Part shown: piece by piece, positions 17,567 through 24,473 of the stretch | How the letters are laid out: every line of letters starts with the position of its first letter | Position numbering within the stretch: position 1 is the first letter of the stretch | Virus record (IMG/VR): IMGVR_UViG_3300031974_002566 | Span: 1-42,844 of that record | DNA length: 42,844 nt | Direction: 5' to 3' (one strand) | DNA from: a virus | The notes under the pieces: model-generated | Seen by the model: the letters and a program-made list of their open reading frames with translations, nothing else | Databases searched by the model: none | Told to the model about the DNA's origin: nothing | Made by a program: the position numbers and the translations under genes

Positions 17567-18802
17567 ATGGCGAACGTTATTCGGCATAAGCGGGGGACCA
17601 GTAACCCCGCTGCGGGCAACTTCAGCCAGACCGCTGAGCTGCTGGTCAACACCAGTGACGGCGGCGTTTTCACCAAGACAGATGGTGGCAGCGTTGTTGA
17701 GGTCGGCTCTAACGCCAGCAACCTGAGCACCGGCACCGTTCCTTCGGGAAGGCTATCGGGCTCTTACGGCATCAGCGTGACCGGCAGCTCCGCCAGCTGT
17801 ACTGGCAACGCGGCTAGCGCAACTGTGCTGCAAACCGCCAGGACGATTGGCGGCGTGTCGTTTAACGGCTCGGCAAACATCAACCTCCCTGGCGTCAACA
17901 CTGCTGGGAACCAAAACACCAGCGGCAACGCTGCCAGCGCAACCGTTCTACAAACGGCTCGCACCATTGGCGGTGTTTCGTTCAACGGTTCTGCAAACAT
18001 CAACTTGCCTGGGGTCAACACCACCGGCAACCAGAACACCAGCGGAAGTTCTGCCAGCTGCACAGGTAACGCGGCAACAGCAACCACGCTTCAAACAGCC
18101 CGCACCATCAACGGTGTCAGCTTCAACGGTTCGGCAAACATTACTGTTGAGTCCTACGTTGAAAATGACGACTCGACCAATGCAACCCGTTATCTGACTT
18201 TTGTCGATAACACAACCGCCGCTTTCAAGCGTCTTAACGAGGATTCAAGCCTTACCTACAACCCGTCTAGCAACGTGCTTTCTGCTGGCACGTTCAGCGG
18301 TAGCGGTGCAAGTCTGAGCAGCCTGAACGCGAGCAATCTCAGCTCTGGCACGGTTCCATCTGCACGGCTTAGCGGGACCTATGCCATTAACGTCACTGGC
18401 ACTATTTCTGGTTCGTCAGACTATGCCGGTCTGCTTAGGTCCAACGCCAACGACACTGCTACCGGCATCCTGACCTTTAACGCCGCATGTCGCGGTCAGG
18501 TTGACGCACTAAGCAGTGCTTCGACCATCACGCCGAACTTCAACAACTCAAACAACTTCTCAATCAGCCTTTCGACTAACACCACCATCGCCAACCCTTC
18601 CAACCTGACGGCTGGACAGAGCGGCGCTATTGCGATCACCTACAACGGCGCTTATACGGTCGCCTTTGGCTCCTACTGGAAGTTCGCTGGCGGCACCGCA
18701 CCGACCGCAACTAGCACTAGCGGCAAGGTTGACGTGCTGGTGTATTACGTCGAAAGCAGCACTAGGATCAGCGCGCAACTTCTGCTGAATATGGGCGGCT
18801 AA
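17567..18802 (+). CDS. Tail fibre protein with 120-bp internal repeats
   Basis: This 411-residue fibre has an N-terminal VIRHKRGTSNPAAGNFSQTAE segment split by Gly/Pro, like the preceding fibre. It carries three copies of a LQTARTIGGVSFNGSANI unit (residues about 85-195), a repeat often seen in phage tail fibres. The C-terminal 100 residues (ITPNFNNSNNFSISL, NPSNLTAGQSG, FGSYWKFAGGTAPT) match the ending of the fibre at 12112-12888. The TAA stop overlaps the next ATG. Confidence 0.82.
   Translation: MANVIRHKRGTSNPAAGNFSQTAELLVNTSDGGVFTKTDGGSVVEVGSNASNLSTGTVPSGRLSGSYGISVTGSSASCTGNAASATVLQTARTIGGVSFNGSANINLPGVNTAGNQNTSGNAASATVLQTARTIGGVSFNGSANINLPGVNTTGNQNTSGSSASCTGNAATATTLQTARTINGVSFNGSANITVESYVENDDSTNATRYLTFVDNTTAAFKRLNEDSSLTYNPSSNVLSAGTFSGSGASLSSLNASNLSSGTVPSARLSGTYAINVTGTISGSSDYAGLLRSNANDTATGILTFNAACRGQVDALSSASTITPNFNNSNNFSISLSTNTTIANPSNLTAGQSGAIAITYNGAYTVAFGSYWKFAGGTAPTATSTSGKVDVLVYYVESSTRISAQLLLNMGG
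17807..18148 (+). repeat. In-frame direct repeats inside the fibre gene
   Basis: Two near-identical 120-bp units start at 17807 and 17927. A third, shorter and diverged copy spans 18068-18148. The spacing is a multiple of three throughout, so the units encode repeated fibre-shaft segments. The third copy is preceded by a second copy of the SASCTGNAA segment. Confidence 0.8.
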
Positions 18803-18936
18803 TGGCTGTCAAATCGAAAACCGCGCTAGGGCGTGTTGAGCACCGCCCTGGCAAGCCGAAGCGCACTCGACAGGGCGCTGGACAACATTCACGTCCTCGC
18901 CACAATAAAAAGAGGTATCGCGGGCAGGGCAGATAG
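18802..18936 (+). CDS. Small very basic cyanophage-type protein
   Basis: This 44-residue protein is packed with Lys, Arg and Gly (MAVKSKTALGRVEHRPGKPK at the start, KKRYRGQGR at the end). The ATG overlaps the stop of the fibre gene, so it is coupled to the late operon. I recall near-identical small proteins encoded near structural genes of cyanophages, function unknown. The basic character suggests nucleic acid contact, but there is no known fold. Confidence 0.65.
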   Translation: MAVKSKTALGRVEHRPGKPKRTRQGAGQHSRPRHNKKRYRGQGR

Positions 18937-19098
18937 GTGGATCAGCGAACCCGCGACAACTGGCTGAAGATCAAAGAGCAGCTAGAGAAAGCGGGGAAAA
19001 CTGACAACCACTACTACGTCAGAGCCGTAATCATCTCGAAAGGCGGAAAGGATCCATTCGATAGCGGACCCCTTTCCCATCCACCAGAAAGCTACTAA
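18937..19098 (+). CDS. Small conserved-looking protein, end of the late operon
   Basis: This 53-residue protein begins at a GTG immediately after the previous stop. It has the pattern TRDNWLKIKEQLEKAGKTD..YYVRA, which I recall as a small family present in marine cyanobacteria and their phages. Function is unknown. A strong terminator begins 28 bp downstream, so it is the last gene of the virion operon. Confidence 0.55.
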   Translation: MDQRTRDNWLKIKEQLEKAGKTDNHYYVRAVIISKGGKDPFDSGPLSHPPESY

Positions 19099-19125
19099 GC
19101 TGAACTCGCATGGGTGTGCAGCAAG

Positions 19126-19160
19126 ACCCTTTCCGCGCCAACCGGAAGGGGTTTTGTTTT
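19126..19160 (+). terminator. Intrinsic terminator of the late structural operon
   Basis: ACCCTTTCCG (19126-19135) pairs with CGGAAGGGGT (19143-19152), a 10-bp stem with one G-U pair and a 7-base loop. It is followed by TTTTGTTTT. It lies directly after the last small gene of the virion block. Confidence 0.85.
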
Positions 19161-19227
19161 GGGAAGACACTCTTGTAACTGACTACCAAGATCGCTCGGT
19201 AGGATTCTGGGACGGTTATTTAATCCC

Positions 19228-19581
19228 ATGATCAAAACCGCATCTGCTGCCATCGCTTGTATCGCCCTGGCTGCACCTGCTATGGCTGGTCCTTACGTCA
19301 ACGTCGAAAACAATGCTGGCTGGGCTGGCAGCAGCTTTTCTGGCTCTGCCACTGACCTCCACCTGGGTTATGAGAGCGGCAATGACGTTGCCAGCTTCTA
19401 CCTCCAAGGTGGTCCTACCTACGTCCAACCCAACGGCGTTGACGGCGAGACCATCCTTACCGCGAAAATCGGTGGCTCGGTGAAGGCGACTGACAAGCTC
19501 AGCGTCTACGGCGAGCTTTCCGGCGCTTTTGATGACGTCAACGGCTACGGCAGCAAAGTCGGTGCGAAGTATTCCTTTTGA
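19228..19581 (+). CDS. Secreted beta-barrel-like protein
   Basis: This 117-residue protein has a clear signal peptide (MIKTASAAIACIALAAPAMA, cleavage probably after AMA). It is followed by amphipathic strands (YVNVENNAGW, TDLHLGYESG, ASFYLQGGPTYVQ, KLSVYGELSGA) and ends VGAKYSF, with the terminal Phe typical of outer-membrane barrels. I recall similar proteins in cyanobacteria and cyanophages. It stands between two terminators, so it is its own transcription unit. It may insert into the host outer membrane, for example to alter surface or receptor properties; this is inference. Confidence 0.7.
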   Translation: MIKTASAAIACIALAAPAMAGPYVNVENNAGWAGSSFSGSATDLHLGYESGNDVASFYLQGGPTYVQPNGVDGETILTAKIGGSVKATDKLSVYGELSGAFDDVNGYGSKVGAKYSF

Positions 19582-19611
19582 CGGCATACTGACTGCATCA
19601 CACCAAACAAC

Positions 19612-19637
19612 AGACCCGCTTCGGCGGGTCTTTTTTT
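19612..19637 (+). terminator. Intrinsic terminator after the secreted barrel gene
   Basis: AGACCCGC (19612-19619) and GCGGGTCT (19624-19631) form a perfect 8-bp stem closed by the stable TTCG tetraloop, followed by TTTTTTT. It is 30 bp downstream of the barrel gene. Confidence 0.92.
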
Positions 19638-19663
19638 GCCCGTCATACCGCGAGTGCTGGTGG

Positions 19664-19876
19664 TTGCGCTGGTATCACCAACTAGTAATCAGCCATCGCT
19701 ACCTGTTTAGCCTCGTGCGGGTAGTCGTCGTCCCGTGCATCACTCGACCTGAGAACTGGGAGCACTGCCGACGTGTCGATCGTTGGCTGATTCCTGCTGT
19801 GCAGGATTTGCTCGATTTCTATACAGTCGAGGCGTACAGCAAAGAGCAGGAGCTACTCCGTGCAAAGGATCATTAA
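19664..19876 (+). CDS. Small protein of unknown function
   Basis: An open frame ends at TAA 19874-19876 and encodes LRWYHQLVISHRYLFS, RVVVVPCITRPENW and VQDLLDFYTVEAYSKEQELL segments. No ATG is available. TTG at 19664 or GTG at 19715 are the candidate starts. It overlaps the next gene by 17 bp in another frame. The stretch between the terminator at 19637 and the gene at 19860 would otherwise be empty, and the C-terminal part looks protein-like. Confidence is moderate to low. Confidence 0.4.
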   Translation: MRWYHQLVISHRYLFSLVRVVVVPCITRPENWEHCRRVDRWLIPAVQDLLDFYTVEAYSKEQELLRAKDH

Positions 19877-20105
19877 CGCGCTCGCCGTGACCGCGTTCCT
19901 GTTGTCGGGGTCGATGACCGCAGCCCTGGTCATCTCGTTTTTGCAGATGGAGTCTGTACAGCGCGCAGCCATCAAGCGCATTACGGCTCAAGTCACCAGC
20001 GCGATCGAAGCTGAGCTGAGCGGCAAAGTCGACGACAAGATCAACGGCGTGGTTAAGCAGTTGCCTACGCAGACTGGACCTGCCCTCCCCCTTGCCAAAC
20101 CATGA
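19860..20105 (+). CDS. Small membrane-anchored protein
   Basis: This 81-residue protein starts at GTG 19860 with an AGGAG site 8 bases upstream. Residues 5-27 form one hydrophobic segment (INALAVTAFLLSGSMTAALV). They are followed by a helical charged region (AAIKRITAQVTSAIEAELSG) and a Pro-rich end. Small proteins with this layout occur in cyanophage genomes near lysis-type genes. It may be an inner-membrane anchor. Its stop overlaps the next start (ATGA). Confidence 0.6.
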   Translation: MQRIINALAVTAFLLSGSMTAALVISFLQMESVQRAAIKRITAQVTSAIEAELSGKVDDKINGVVKQLPTQTGPALPLAKP

Positions 20106-20305
20106 ATAAGGAAGGTCTCTGGTACGACGCCAAGAGCGGGTTGTATGGATACGACGCCGACTACCTGCCTGATCTGATTTGTGAGTTGCTGGAAGGATGC
20201 CTGAAATCAGGTCAGTCACCATCCAACCTGTACAGGTTCCAGCGATCACACGCGTACCAGAGATTAGAGCTCTGCCGGTTGCGCCCCCTGTCACGCTCGA
20301 ACTAG
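20102..20305 (+). CDS. Small protein of unknown function, overlapping the next gene
   Basis: This 67-residue frame begins with an ATG coupled to the previous stop. The first 35 residues (EGLWYDAKSGLYGYDADYLP, ELLEGCLKSG) look like genuine protein. The remaining part overlaps the longer gene at 20197 by 109 bp in another frame, so the true C-terminus may be short-lived or variable. No family is recognised. Confidence 0.45.
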   Translation: MNKEGLWYDAKSGLYGYDADYLPDLICELLEGCLKSGQSPSNLYRFQRSHAYQRLELCRLRPLSRSN

Positions 20306-20877
20306 GTTTTCCGATCGTTGAGCTACCAGGCTGCGCCGTAGTTCACCCAGACGCCAACCTCAACCCGAGCTTGCTGCAGGACGATCCTGCACGGACTGGC
20401 GCCTTTTGCCCTGAGGGACAGATGCCTTCATTTGTCCCAATGGATTTCACCCCAAGTGAGATCAAGGTTTTCGAGCAGAGTGCGCCATCGCAAAACGACG
20501 AAGACGATGAACCAGAAACCTCTGACCGTCCGACAATCCCGCGAATACCTAGAGCGGATCCGCCGTCAGCTCAAAAAACAGAAACTACAGAGCCTGAAAA
20601 ACCCTTCATCGAGCAAGCCATCGACGGATTGCCCCCCGTCGGAGCCGTCGTCACGACAACGACGATCGCCCTGGTGGCGGCAACTTCAGCGTTGGTTGCG
20701 AAACCGCTGGCTGACCTGATCCTGAAGCTGATCAAACCTACGGTGAAGAAGACCGTGAAAAAGGTTTCACAGTTAAGGGGACAGCCCGTGAAGGTGGAGT
20801 CGGTTCGTGAGCGTGTGCTGGCGCAGCGGGATCGGAACCGCGCTTTGATGGCTCTACGGCGGGCGCTGAAACCTTGA
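20197..20877 (+). CDS. Pro-rich protein with one membrane segment
   Basis: This 226-residue protein has an N-terminal Pro/Val-rich half (VQVPAITRVPEI, ELPGCAVVHPDANLN, DDPARTGAFCPEGQMPSFVP), an acidic Pro-rich linker at about 95-135 and a hydrophobic segment at about 148-172 (VGAVVTTTTIALVAATSAL). The C-terminus is basic (VKKTVKKVSQLRG, RDRNRALMALRRA). The GC-V-H-D-N...NDDP-type segment is familiar from cyanophage hypothetical proteins. It is probably a membrane or virion-associated protein. The 3' end overlaps the convergent gene on the other strand by 140 bp. Confidence 0.6.
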   Translation: MPEIRSVTIQPVQVPAITRVPEIRALPVAPPVTLELGFPIVELPGCAVVHPDANLNPSLLQDDPARTGAFCPEGQMPSFVPMDFTPSEIKVFEQSAPSQNDEDDEPETSDRPTIPRIPRADPPSAQKTETTEPEKPFIEQAIDGLPPVGAVVTTTTIALVAATSALVAKPLADLILKLIKPTVKKTVKKVSQLRGQPVKVESVRERVLAQRDRNRALMALRRALKP

Positions 20878-21469
20878 TCTTGTGGACGTGGGGCAGCACC
20901 TGCCCTGGCTTCGGCTTGAGAATCACGTCCGAGCAGATCACATAGAACTTGCTTTGGGGATGGAAGGCGATGCCCTTTTGAGCTAGCTCCCCGCAATGAC
21001 GGAGCCTCGAAAGCTCAAAGTCCAAACGCTTGTTAGCGAGGATCTGCCGCTGCAGAGCGTTATGGGTGTCGGCGCTGGCTTTACAGCGTTCCTGGAGCCC
21101 GCCATCGAGCGGGAAACTTAGGGTTGCGCTAACGCCGAAGTTAAGCGCGTGGTTGTTTTTCTGACCGCTCGGGAGCTCTTGGTAGTACAGGACATTTCCT
21201 GGGTTGTCCGGTACGCCGTTTTCATCATCGTCGGTGGGATCGTAATACGGTGTCCTGACCGTGGAGCTGTACGGCAGGGCGTATGACTTGCTGGTGGTGA
21301 CGAACGGCGAAAGGTTGAACGTCGGACCCTGGCAGGAGATGGAGGGTCCGTAGGCGTTTGTCGGATACGGACCCGTCAGCATCTGGATCGCCTGGTTCGT
21401 GACCGATCCGCTGCTGTTCGCGACTGGGTTCGCCGTTGCGTTTGCTTGCCCGTAGCTAGGTAGCGGCAA
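20738..21469 (-). CDS. Secreted cyanophage-type protein (third of a trio), start unclear
   Basis: The frame contains a hydrophobic signal-like stretch (LWTLVLLLPLPSYGQA) followed by a body with SGSVTNQAIQMLTGPYPTNA, SCQGPTFNLSPF and CKASADTHNALQRQ segments, recalled from cyanophage secreted proteins. No ATG or GTG lies just before the signal stretch. The nearest standard start is TTG at 21469, which would cut off most of it; CTG at 21475 or 21472 or a shift from the upstream frame are alternatives. A distant ATG at 21649 would overlap the neighbouring gene by 172 bp. Probably exported and perhaps virion-associated. Confidence 0.6.
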   Translation of the reverse strand: MPLPSYGQANATANPVANSSGSVTNQAIQMLTGPYPTNAYGPSISCQGPTFNLSPFVTTSKSYALPYSSTVRTPYYDPTDDDENGVPDNPGNVLYYQELPSGQKNNHALNFGVSATLSFPLDGGLQERCKASADTHNALQRQILANKRLDFELSRLRHCGELAQKGIAFHPQSKFYVICSDVILKPKPGQVLPHVHKIKVSAPAVEPSKRGSDPAAPAHAHEPTPPSRAVPLTVKPFSRSSSP

Positions 21470-21477
21470 CAGCAGGA

Positions 21478-21903
21478 CTAAGGTCCAAAGACCGAGGTGG
21501 TGTCGGTGACTGACTCGACGACGGTTGTCCGCTGGATCTCGGTGACTGTTTGCAGCCCCGGTCCGCTGTAGCTTTCGACGAACTGGAATGACGCACCCGG
21601 CGTAGTCATCGACCAGGTTGGCTTGTCTTCTAGAGCTAGTCCAGTCCACGAGGATGTGACGCCGTCAATCGTTTGGGTTTGGACAGGACCAGCACCAGGA
21701 AGGATCGAACTTCCCGAGTGCTGGACACCTGAGCCGCTTGCTGAATAGGTGTAGCCGGTGGCGTAGTCAATTGACTTGATGACCTCGGTCACCTGGGTGG
21801 TCGACTCCGTGCGTGAAGTCATCGTGCCCGTGCGGAAGTTCGGCACAACCGGCATCGCTACGGCGGGTGCCTGCAGCACCAGCAGCAGAAGCAGCCAGCG
21901 CAT
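21478..21903 (-). CDS. Secreted protein of unknown function (second of a trio)
   Basis: This 141-residue protein has a signal peptide (MRWLLLLLVLQAPAVA) and a Thr/Ser/Gly-rich mature part with strand-like patterns (FRTGTMTSRTESTTQVTEV, ITTPG-like and VESVTDTTSVFGP). It lies between two other signal-peptide genes on the same strand, sharing a stop/start overlap with the upstream one. Members of this trio appear familiar from cyanophages. Possible roles are virion decoration or periplasmic action; there is no motif to decide. Confidence 0.65.
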   Translation of the reverse strand: MRWLLLLLVLQAPAVAMPVVPNFRTGTMTSRTESTTQVTEVIKSIDYATGYTYSASGSGVQHSGSSILPGAGPVQTQTIDGVTSSWTGLALEDKPTWSMTTPGASFQFVESYSGPGLQTVTEIQRTTVVESVTDTTSVFGP

Positions 21904-22406
21904 CAGTCGATCCGGATCTCGGTCACCATCTGCCCGGTGGCAGAAGTACCAGCGCCGCCAGCGGTGACGGTCATGCCGTGCGCTGAATCAATCGTGCCTG
22001 CGAGGGTGCCTGCAACGCCACCGGAAGTAGTTGTCGTGTTGCCAAATAGCGGCAAGCTGCCGACAACGCCGCTAGTGACGGTGGTGCTAGTTGTGCTGGT
22101 GCTGTCGCCCTCTATGTAGCTGGTAGAGAACGAGAAGGCATCTCCTGAACTGGCTTGAGTTGCAGTGATGGTGGTGATAGAAGGGACACCGTTACTAACA
22201 GCCCCAAAACCGCCGAGAGCGCCAGCGTTGCTTCCGTCAGTAGTGGAAGCTCCTGATCCGGAGACGGAGTAGACGGTGGGTACTCGGGTGGCTGCACTTG
22301 CGGCGGCATCGACGGTCAGCTGAACGCTGGACTGAATTTTGTGGACGATGTCTGCGTGTGCAGGGCTAGCTGCCAGCAGAACTATTAGGGGCAGAAGCCT
22401 GCGCAT
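21903..22406 (-). CDS. Secreted Gly/Thr/Ser-rich protein (first of a trio)
   Basis: This 167-residue protein has a signal peptide (MRRLLPLIVLLAASPAHA) and a low-complexity beta-rich body: VHKIQSSVQLTVDAAASAAT, YSVSGSGASTTDGSNA and a C-terminal AGGAGTSATGQMVTEI. I recall a very similar secreted protein family in cyanomyoviruses, where this trio is also adjacent. Its start lies 40 bp inside the upstream membrane-protein gene. Function is unknown. Confidence 0.7.
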   Translation of the reverse strand: MRRLLPLIVLLAASPAHADIVHKIQSSVQLTVDAAASAATRVPTVYSVSGSGASTTDGSNAGALGGFGAVSNGVPSITTITATQASSGDAFSFSTSYIEGDSTSTTSTTVTSGVVGSLPLFGNTTTTSGGVAGTLAGTIDSAHGMTVTAGGAGTSATGQMVTEIRID

Positions 22407-22671
22407 CTTTTCCCTTGCCAGGTGTCTCTTTGATCGTAGGTGGCTCTTTCTTGGTCTGGTTGCCTGTTTTCCGCTCTATCCCGAATCCCGCCATCGCTCC
22501 TGTAAGCAGCGATGCGATAAAAGTCGAGTCCATCTTCATGTTCGGGAAGAGGTTCAGGTACGACACCGTCAGGAGTGTTGCCGACCACCCGAGAACCATC
22601 AGACGCACTACATCAGCCAGGTGGACTCCTTCTTTCTCTGGAGTTTGAGTCTGTTCTTCAGGGGTCGCCAT
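22366..22671 (-). CDS. Two-helix membrane protein, holin candidate
   Basis: This 101-residue protein (start ATG 22671, first residues MATPEEQTQ) has two hydrophobic segments, at about 23-42 (VVRLMVLGWSATLLTVSYL) and 50-66 (STFIASLLTGAMAGFG), and a charged Lys/Glu/Pro-rich C-terminus. Size and topology fit a small holin-like protein, and a cysteine peptidase likely to be the lytic enzyme is encoded nearby. The holin role is inference. It is the first gene of a four-gene - strand unit and is divergent from the + strand gene 15 bp away. Confidence 0.6.
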   Translation of the reverse strand: MATPEEQTQTPEKEGVHLADVVRLMVLGWSATLLTVSYLNLFPNMKMDSTFIASLLTGAMAGFGIERKTGNQTKKEPPTIKETPGKGKDAQASAPNSSAGS

Positions 22672-22686
22672 GATGGATAGAGGCTT

Positions 22687-22947
22687 TTGAGGAACGTGGT
22701 CGAGCTTGCTGCGGCAGCCGTAGGCGCAACGATTTCGGCTGCGTTCTTGGGTATGAACACACAACTCCGGAGAGGAGCTGATCGCCGGGATTCATTGGTA
22801 CGACTGACATCCAGCGTAGAAGCAATCAACAGCCGCCTCGAAGACCTCCACAACGATCTCCGGTCTGAGCGCGTAGAGATTTTTTCTCGGTTAAGCGCAG
22901 CTGAACAGAAGATCGCTCGCCTTGAAGGCTCGGTGAAGCAGACCTAG
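22687..22947 (+). CDS. Membrane-anchored coiled-coil protein
   Basis: This 86-residue protein has an N-terminal hydrophobic segment (VVELAAAAVGATISAAFLGM, residues 4-23) and a heptad-rich remainder (SSVEAINSRLEDLHNDL, FSRLSAAEQKIARLEGSV). The TTG at 22687 gives the longest frame; GTG at 22696 is an alternative. Neither has an ideally spaced ribosome binding site. Single-membrane-pass coiled coils like this occur in lysis regions, but there is no spanin hallmark such as a lipobox. Function unknown. Confidence 0.6.
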   Translation: MRNVVELAAAAVGATISAAFLGMNTQLRRGADRRDSLVRLTSSVEAINSRLEDLHNDLRSERVEIFSRLSAAEQKIARLEGSVKQT

Positions 22948-22971
22948 ACTCCGCGCAACTGCCGTACGGCG

Positions 22972-23130
22972 ATGGTTGTTTTAATCCGTCCGATCCTGTT
23001 TGCTTTCATGCAATCGGAAGCGGTCAAAAAGCTGATCCTCGATCTTTGCCGCGCTTGGGTTTCCAAGACCGACAACAAGATCGACGACCAGCTGTGCGAC
23101 ATGCTCGAACGCGCGCTGTTCGACAAGTAG
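22972..23130 (+). CDS. Small protein of unknown function
   Basis: This 52-residue protein (MVVLIRPILFAFMQSEAVKK start) has a short hydrophobic N-terminus and a helical, charged C-terminus (KTDNKIDDQLCDMLERAL). It lies 24 bp after the coiled-coil gene and 4 bp before the peptidase gene, so it is part of one + strand unit. I recall closely similar short proteins in cyanophages. No function known. Confidence 0.65.
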   Translation: MVVLIRPILFAFMQSEAVKKLILDLCRAWVSKTDNKIDDQLCDMLERALFDK

Positions 23131-23134
23131 TCGG

Positions 23135-23866
23135 ATGTATTTGGACTGGCTTGCCGCCACCATGATCCGCCTCGAACAGTTCTTTCAGTACTTCGAGAAC
23201 CTCCCGTATCAACGGGCTGCGATTCAGAAGCTGCAAGAAGACATGCCTCCGGAGCTGCTGGAGCATGACGCGGAGTGGTTCGAGATCTGGAAGAGCGGCG
23301 GCAAGCTGGTGCCCTTCAAGGTGCCGTACTACAGCCAATACGAGCTGCATAACGGATACCGGAAGTGCTTCACGTCTGCAATGGCGATGATCGCGAGCCA
23401 TTACGGCGTGATTACCAAGCAGGAGCAGTACGACAAGGTGCGCATGAAATACGGCGACACCATCGACGTAGGTGCTCAGCTGTCTGCGATCGAAGAGCTC
23501 GGGTTGCGAGCTGAGTTCGTACGAGACGGCTCAGAAGACCTGATCGAAGCGGAGATCGACAGCGGACGACCTGTAGCTGTTGGCTGGCTCCACAAGGGCG
23601 ACATCAGTACCGGGCGCCCCGCCGAGGGCTTCGGTCACTGGGCAGTGATCATCGGCTATACCGAGCGGTTCTTTATCGTTCACGACCCAAGAGGCGAGCA
23701 CGACATAGAACGCGGCAAGCTCCTCAAACGCGGCGAAGGCGCTTCAGTGTTTTACGACCGTGAAGATTTTCTCCACCGTTGGATGGTCGAAGGACCGCGT
23801 TCTGGCTGGGCGATCCTTGTAGACGCCTTCCCGCCGTTACTTATCCAGCCAACGCCGCAGCCCTAA
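23135..23866 (+). CDS. C39-like cysteine peptidase, probable lytic enzyme
   Basis: This 243-residue protein has the papain-like C39-type layout: Gln68 in PYYSQYE (oxyanion), Cys78 in RKCFTSAMAMIASHYG, His168 in GFGHWAVIIGY and Asp184 in VHDPRGE. Residues 1-55 form a helical N-terminal extension. Cyanophages commonly carry this peptidase type. It could cut peptide cross-bridges of the wall during lysis, acting as an endolysin. The genome has no other obvious lysozyme, amidase or transglycosylase gene, apart from the NlpC/P60 domain in the tail tip protein. No signal peptide is seen, so it would need a holin. Confidence 0.75.
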   Translation: MYLDWLAATMIRLEQFFQYFENLPYQRAAIQKLQEDMPPELLEHDAEWFEIWKSGGKLVPFKVPYYSQYELHNGYRKCFTSAMAMIASHYGVITKQEQYDKVRMKYGDTIDVGAQLSAIEELGLRAEFVRDGSEDLIEAEIDSGRPVAVGWLHKGDISTGRPAEGFGHWAVIIGYTERFFIVHDPRGEHDIERGKLLKRGEGASVFYDREDFLHRWMVEGPRSGWAILVDAFPPLLIQPTPQP

Positions 23867-24046
23867 CTGCTGCCCGTAGACCTCGCAAGCCTCGTTGTAA
23901 TGACGGTGTGCTTGCCACTCTTGTTTATGGTCTTTGACCATGCCTGCATAGATAACTCGGTATCTCTTCCCAGCTTCCGTTTCTATTTCTTCAATTTTTG
24001 GCGGATTCATGCAGCTATCTTGAAAATCATGCTGCCATTCCGACAT
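23837..24046 (-). CDS. Small protein of unknown function
   Basis: This 69-residue protein starts at ATG 24046 (MSEWQHDFQDSCMNPPKIEE). It has a short beta-like segment (GKRYRVIYAGMVKDH) followed by helices (EWQAHRHYNEACEVYGQQLG). The last 30 bp overlap the convergent peptidase gene. It has charged, protein-like composition but no recognised family. It is isolated on the - strand between two + genes. Confidence 0.55.
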   Translation of the reverse strand: MSEWQHDFQDSCMNPPKIEEIETEAGKRYRVIYAGMVKDHKQEWQAHRHYNEACEVYGQQLGLRRWLDK

Positions 24047-24062
24047 GACTTGGGGGGACTGG

Positions 24063-24473
24063 ATGGTAGTCAACCTAACCATGGAGGAAGAGCTGCGCAT
24101 CGAGCAGCAAGCAAGGTCAATACTTGCCTCTAGCGACGAAGAGCAGGTCCGCGACATGTGCGCGGCGTTGTCCAAACAAAACGCCTTCCAGCAAAAGCTG
24201 ATCAAGCAAGCTGTCCGTCATATCACCGAGCTAGAGCTGAAAGCAGAGCTATCGGCGCTCGAAGGCGTTGACCCTGTTGCCTGCGCTCACGTCAGACAAC
24301 AGTTCGGGTTTGATAGTTCGGATCAGCCTCGTCCAGATGGCACTCAGGACCGAAACCTTCTGCTTTCACTCGCTCTGAAAGTCCTAGGTCCGGTCCTGTG
24401 GGCTCTGGGTTATGTCCTTGGTCTCCTAGAGATAGCGAGGCGAACCATGAATCGAGCGCGTCACGGCTTCTAG
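24063..24473 (+). CDS. Helical protein with C-terminal membrane-like segment
   Basis: The start chosen is ATG 24063, behind GGGGGGAC, giving 136 residues; ATG 24045 is an alternative. The first 85 residues are helical and acidic (NLTMEEELRIEQQARSILAS, VRDMCAALSKQNAFQQKLI), a pattern I recall in cyanophage genes beside the peptidase. The last 40 residues contain a hydrophobic helix (LLLSLALKVLGPVLWALGYV). This C-terminal part lies on 182 bp that are also coding on the - strand, so its extent is uncertain. Confidence 0.55.
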   Translation: MVVNLTMEEELRIEQQARSILASSDEEQVRDMCAALSKQNAFQQKLIKQAVRHITELELKAELSALEGVDPVACAHVRQQFGFDSSDQPRPDGTQDRNLLLSLALKVLGPVLWALGYVLGLLEIARRTMNRARHGF

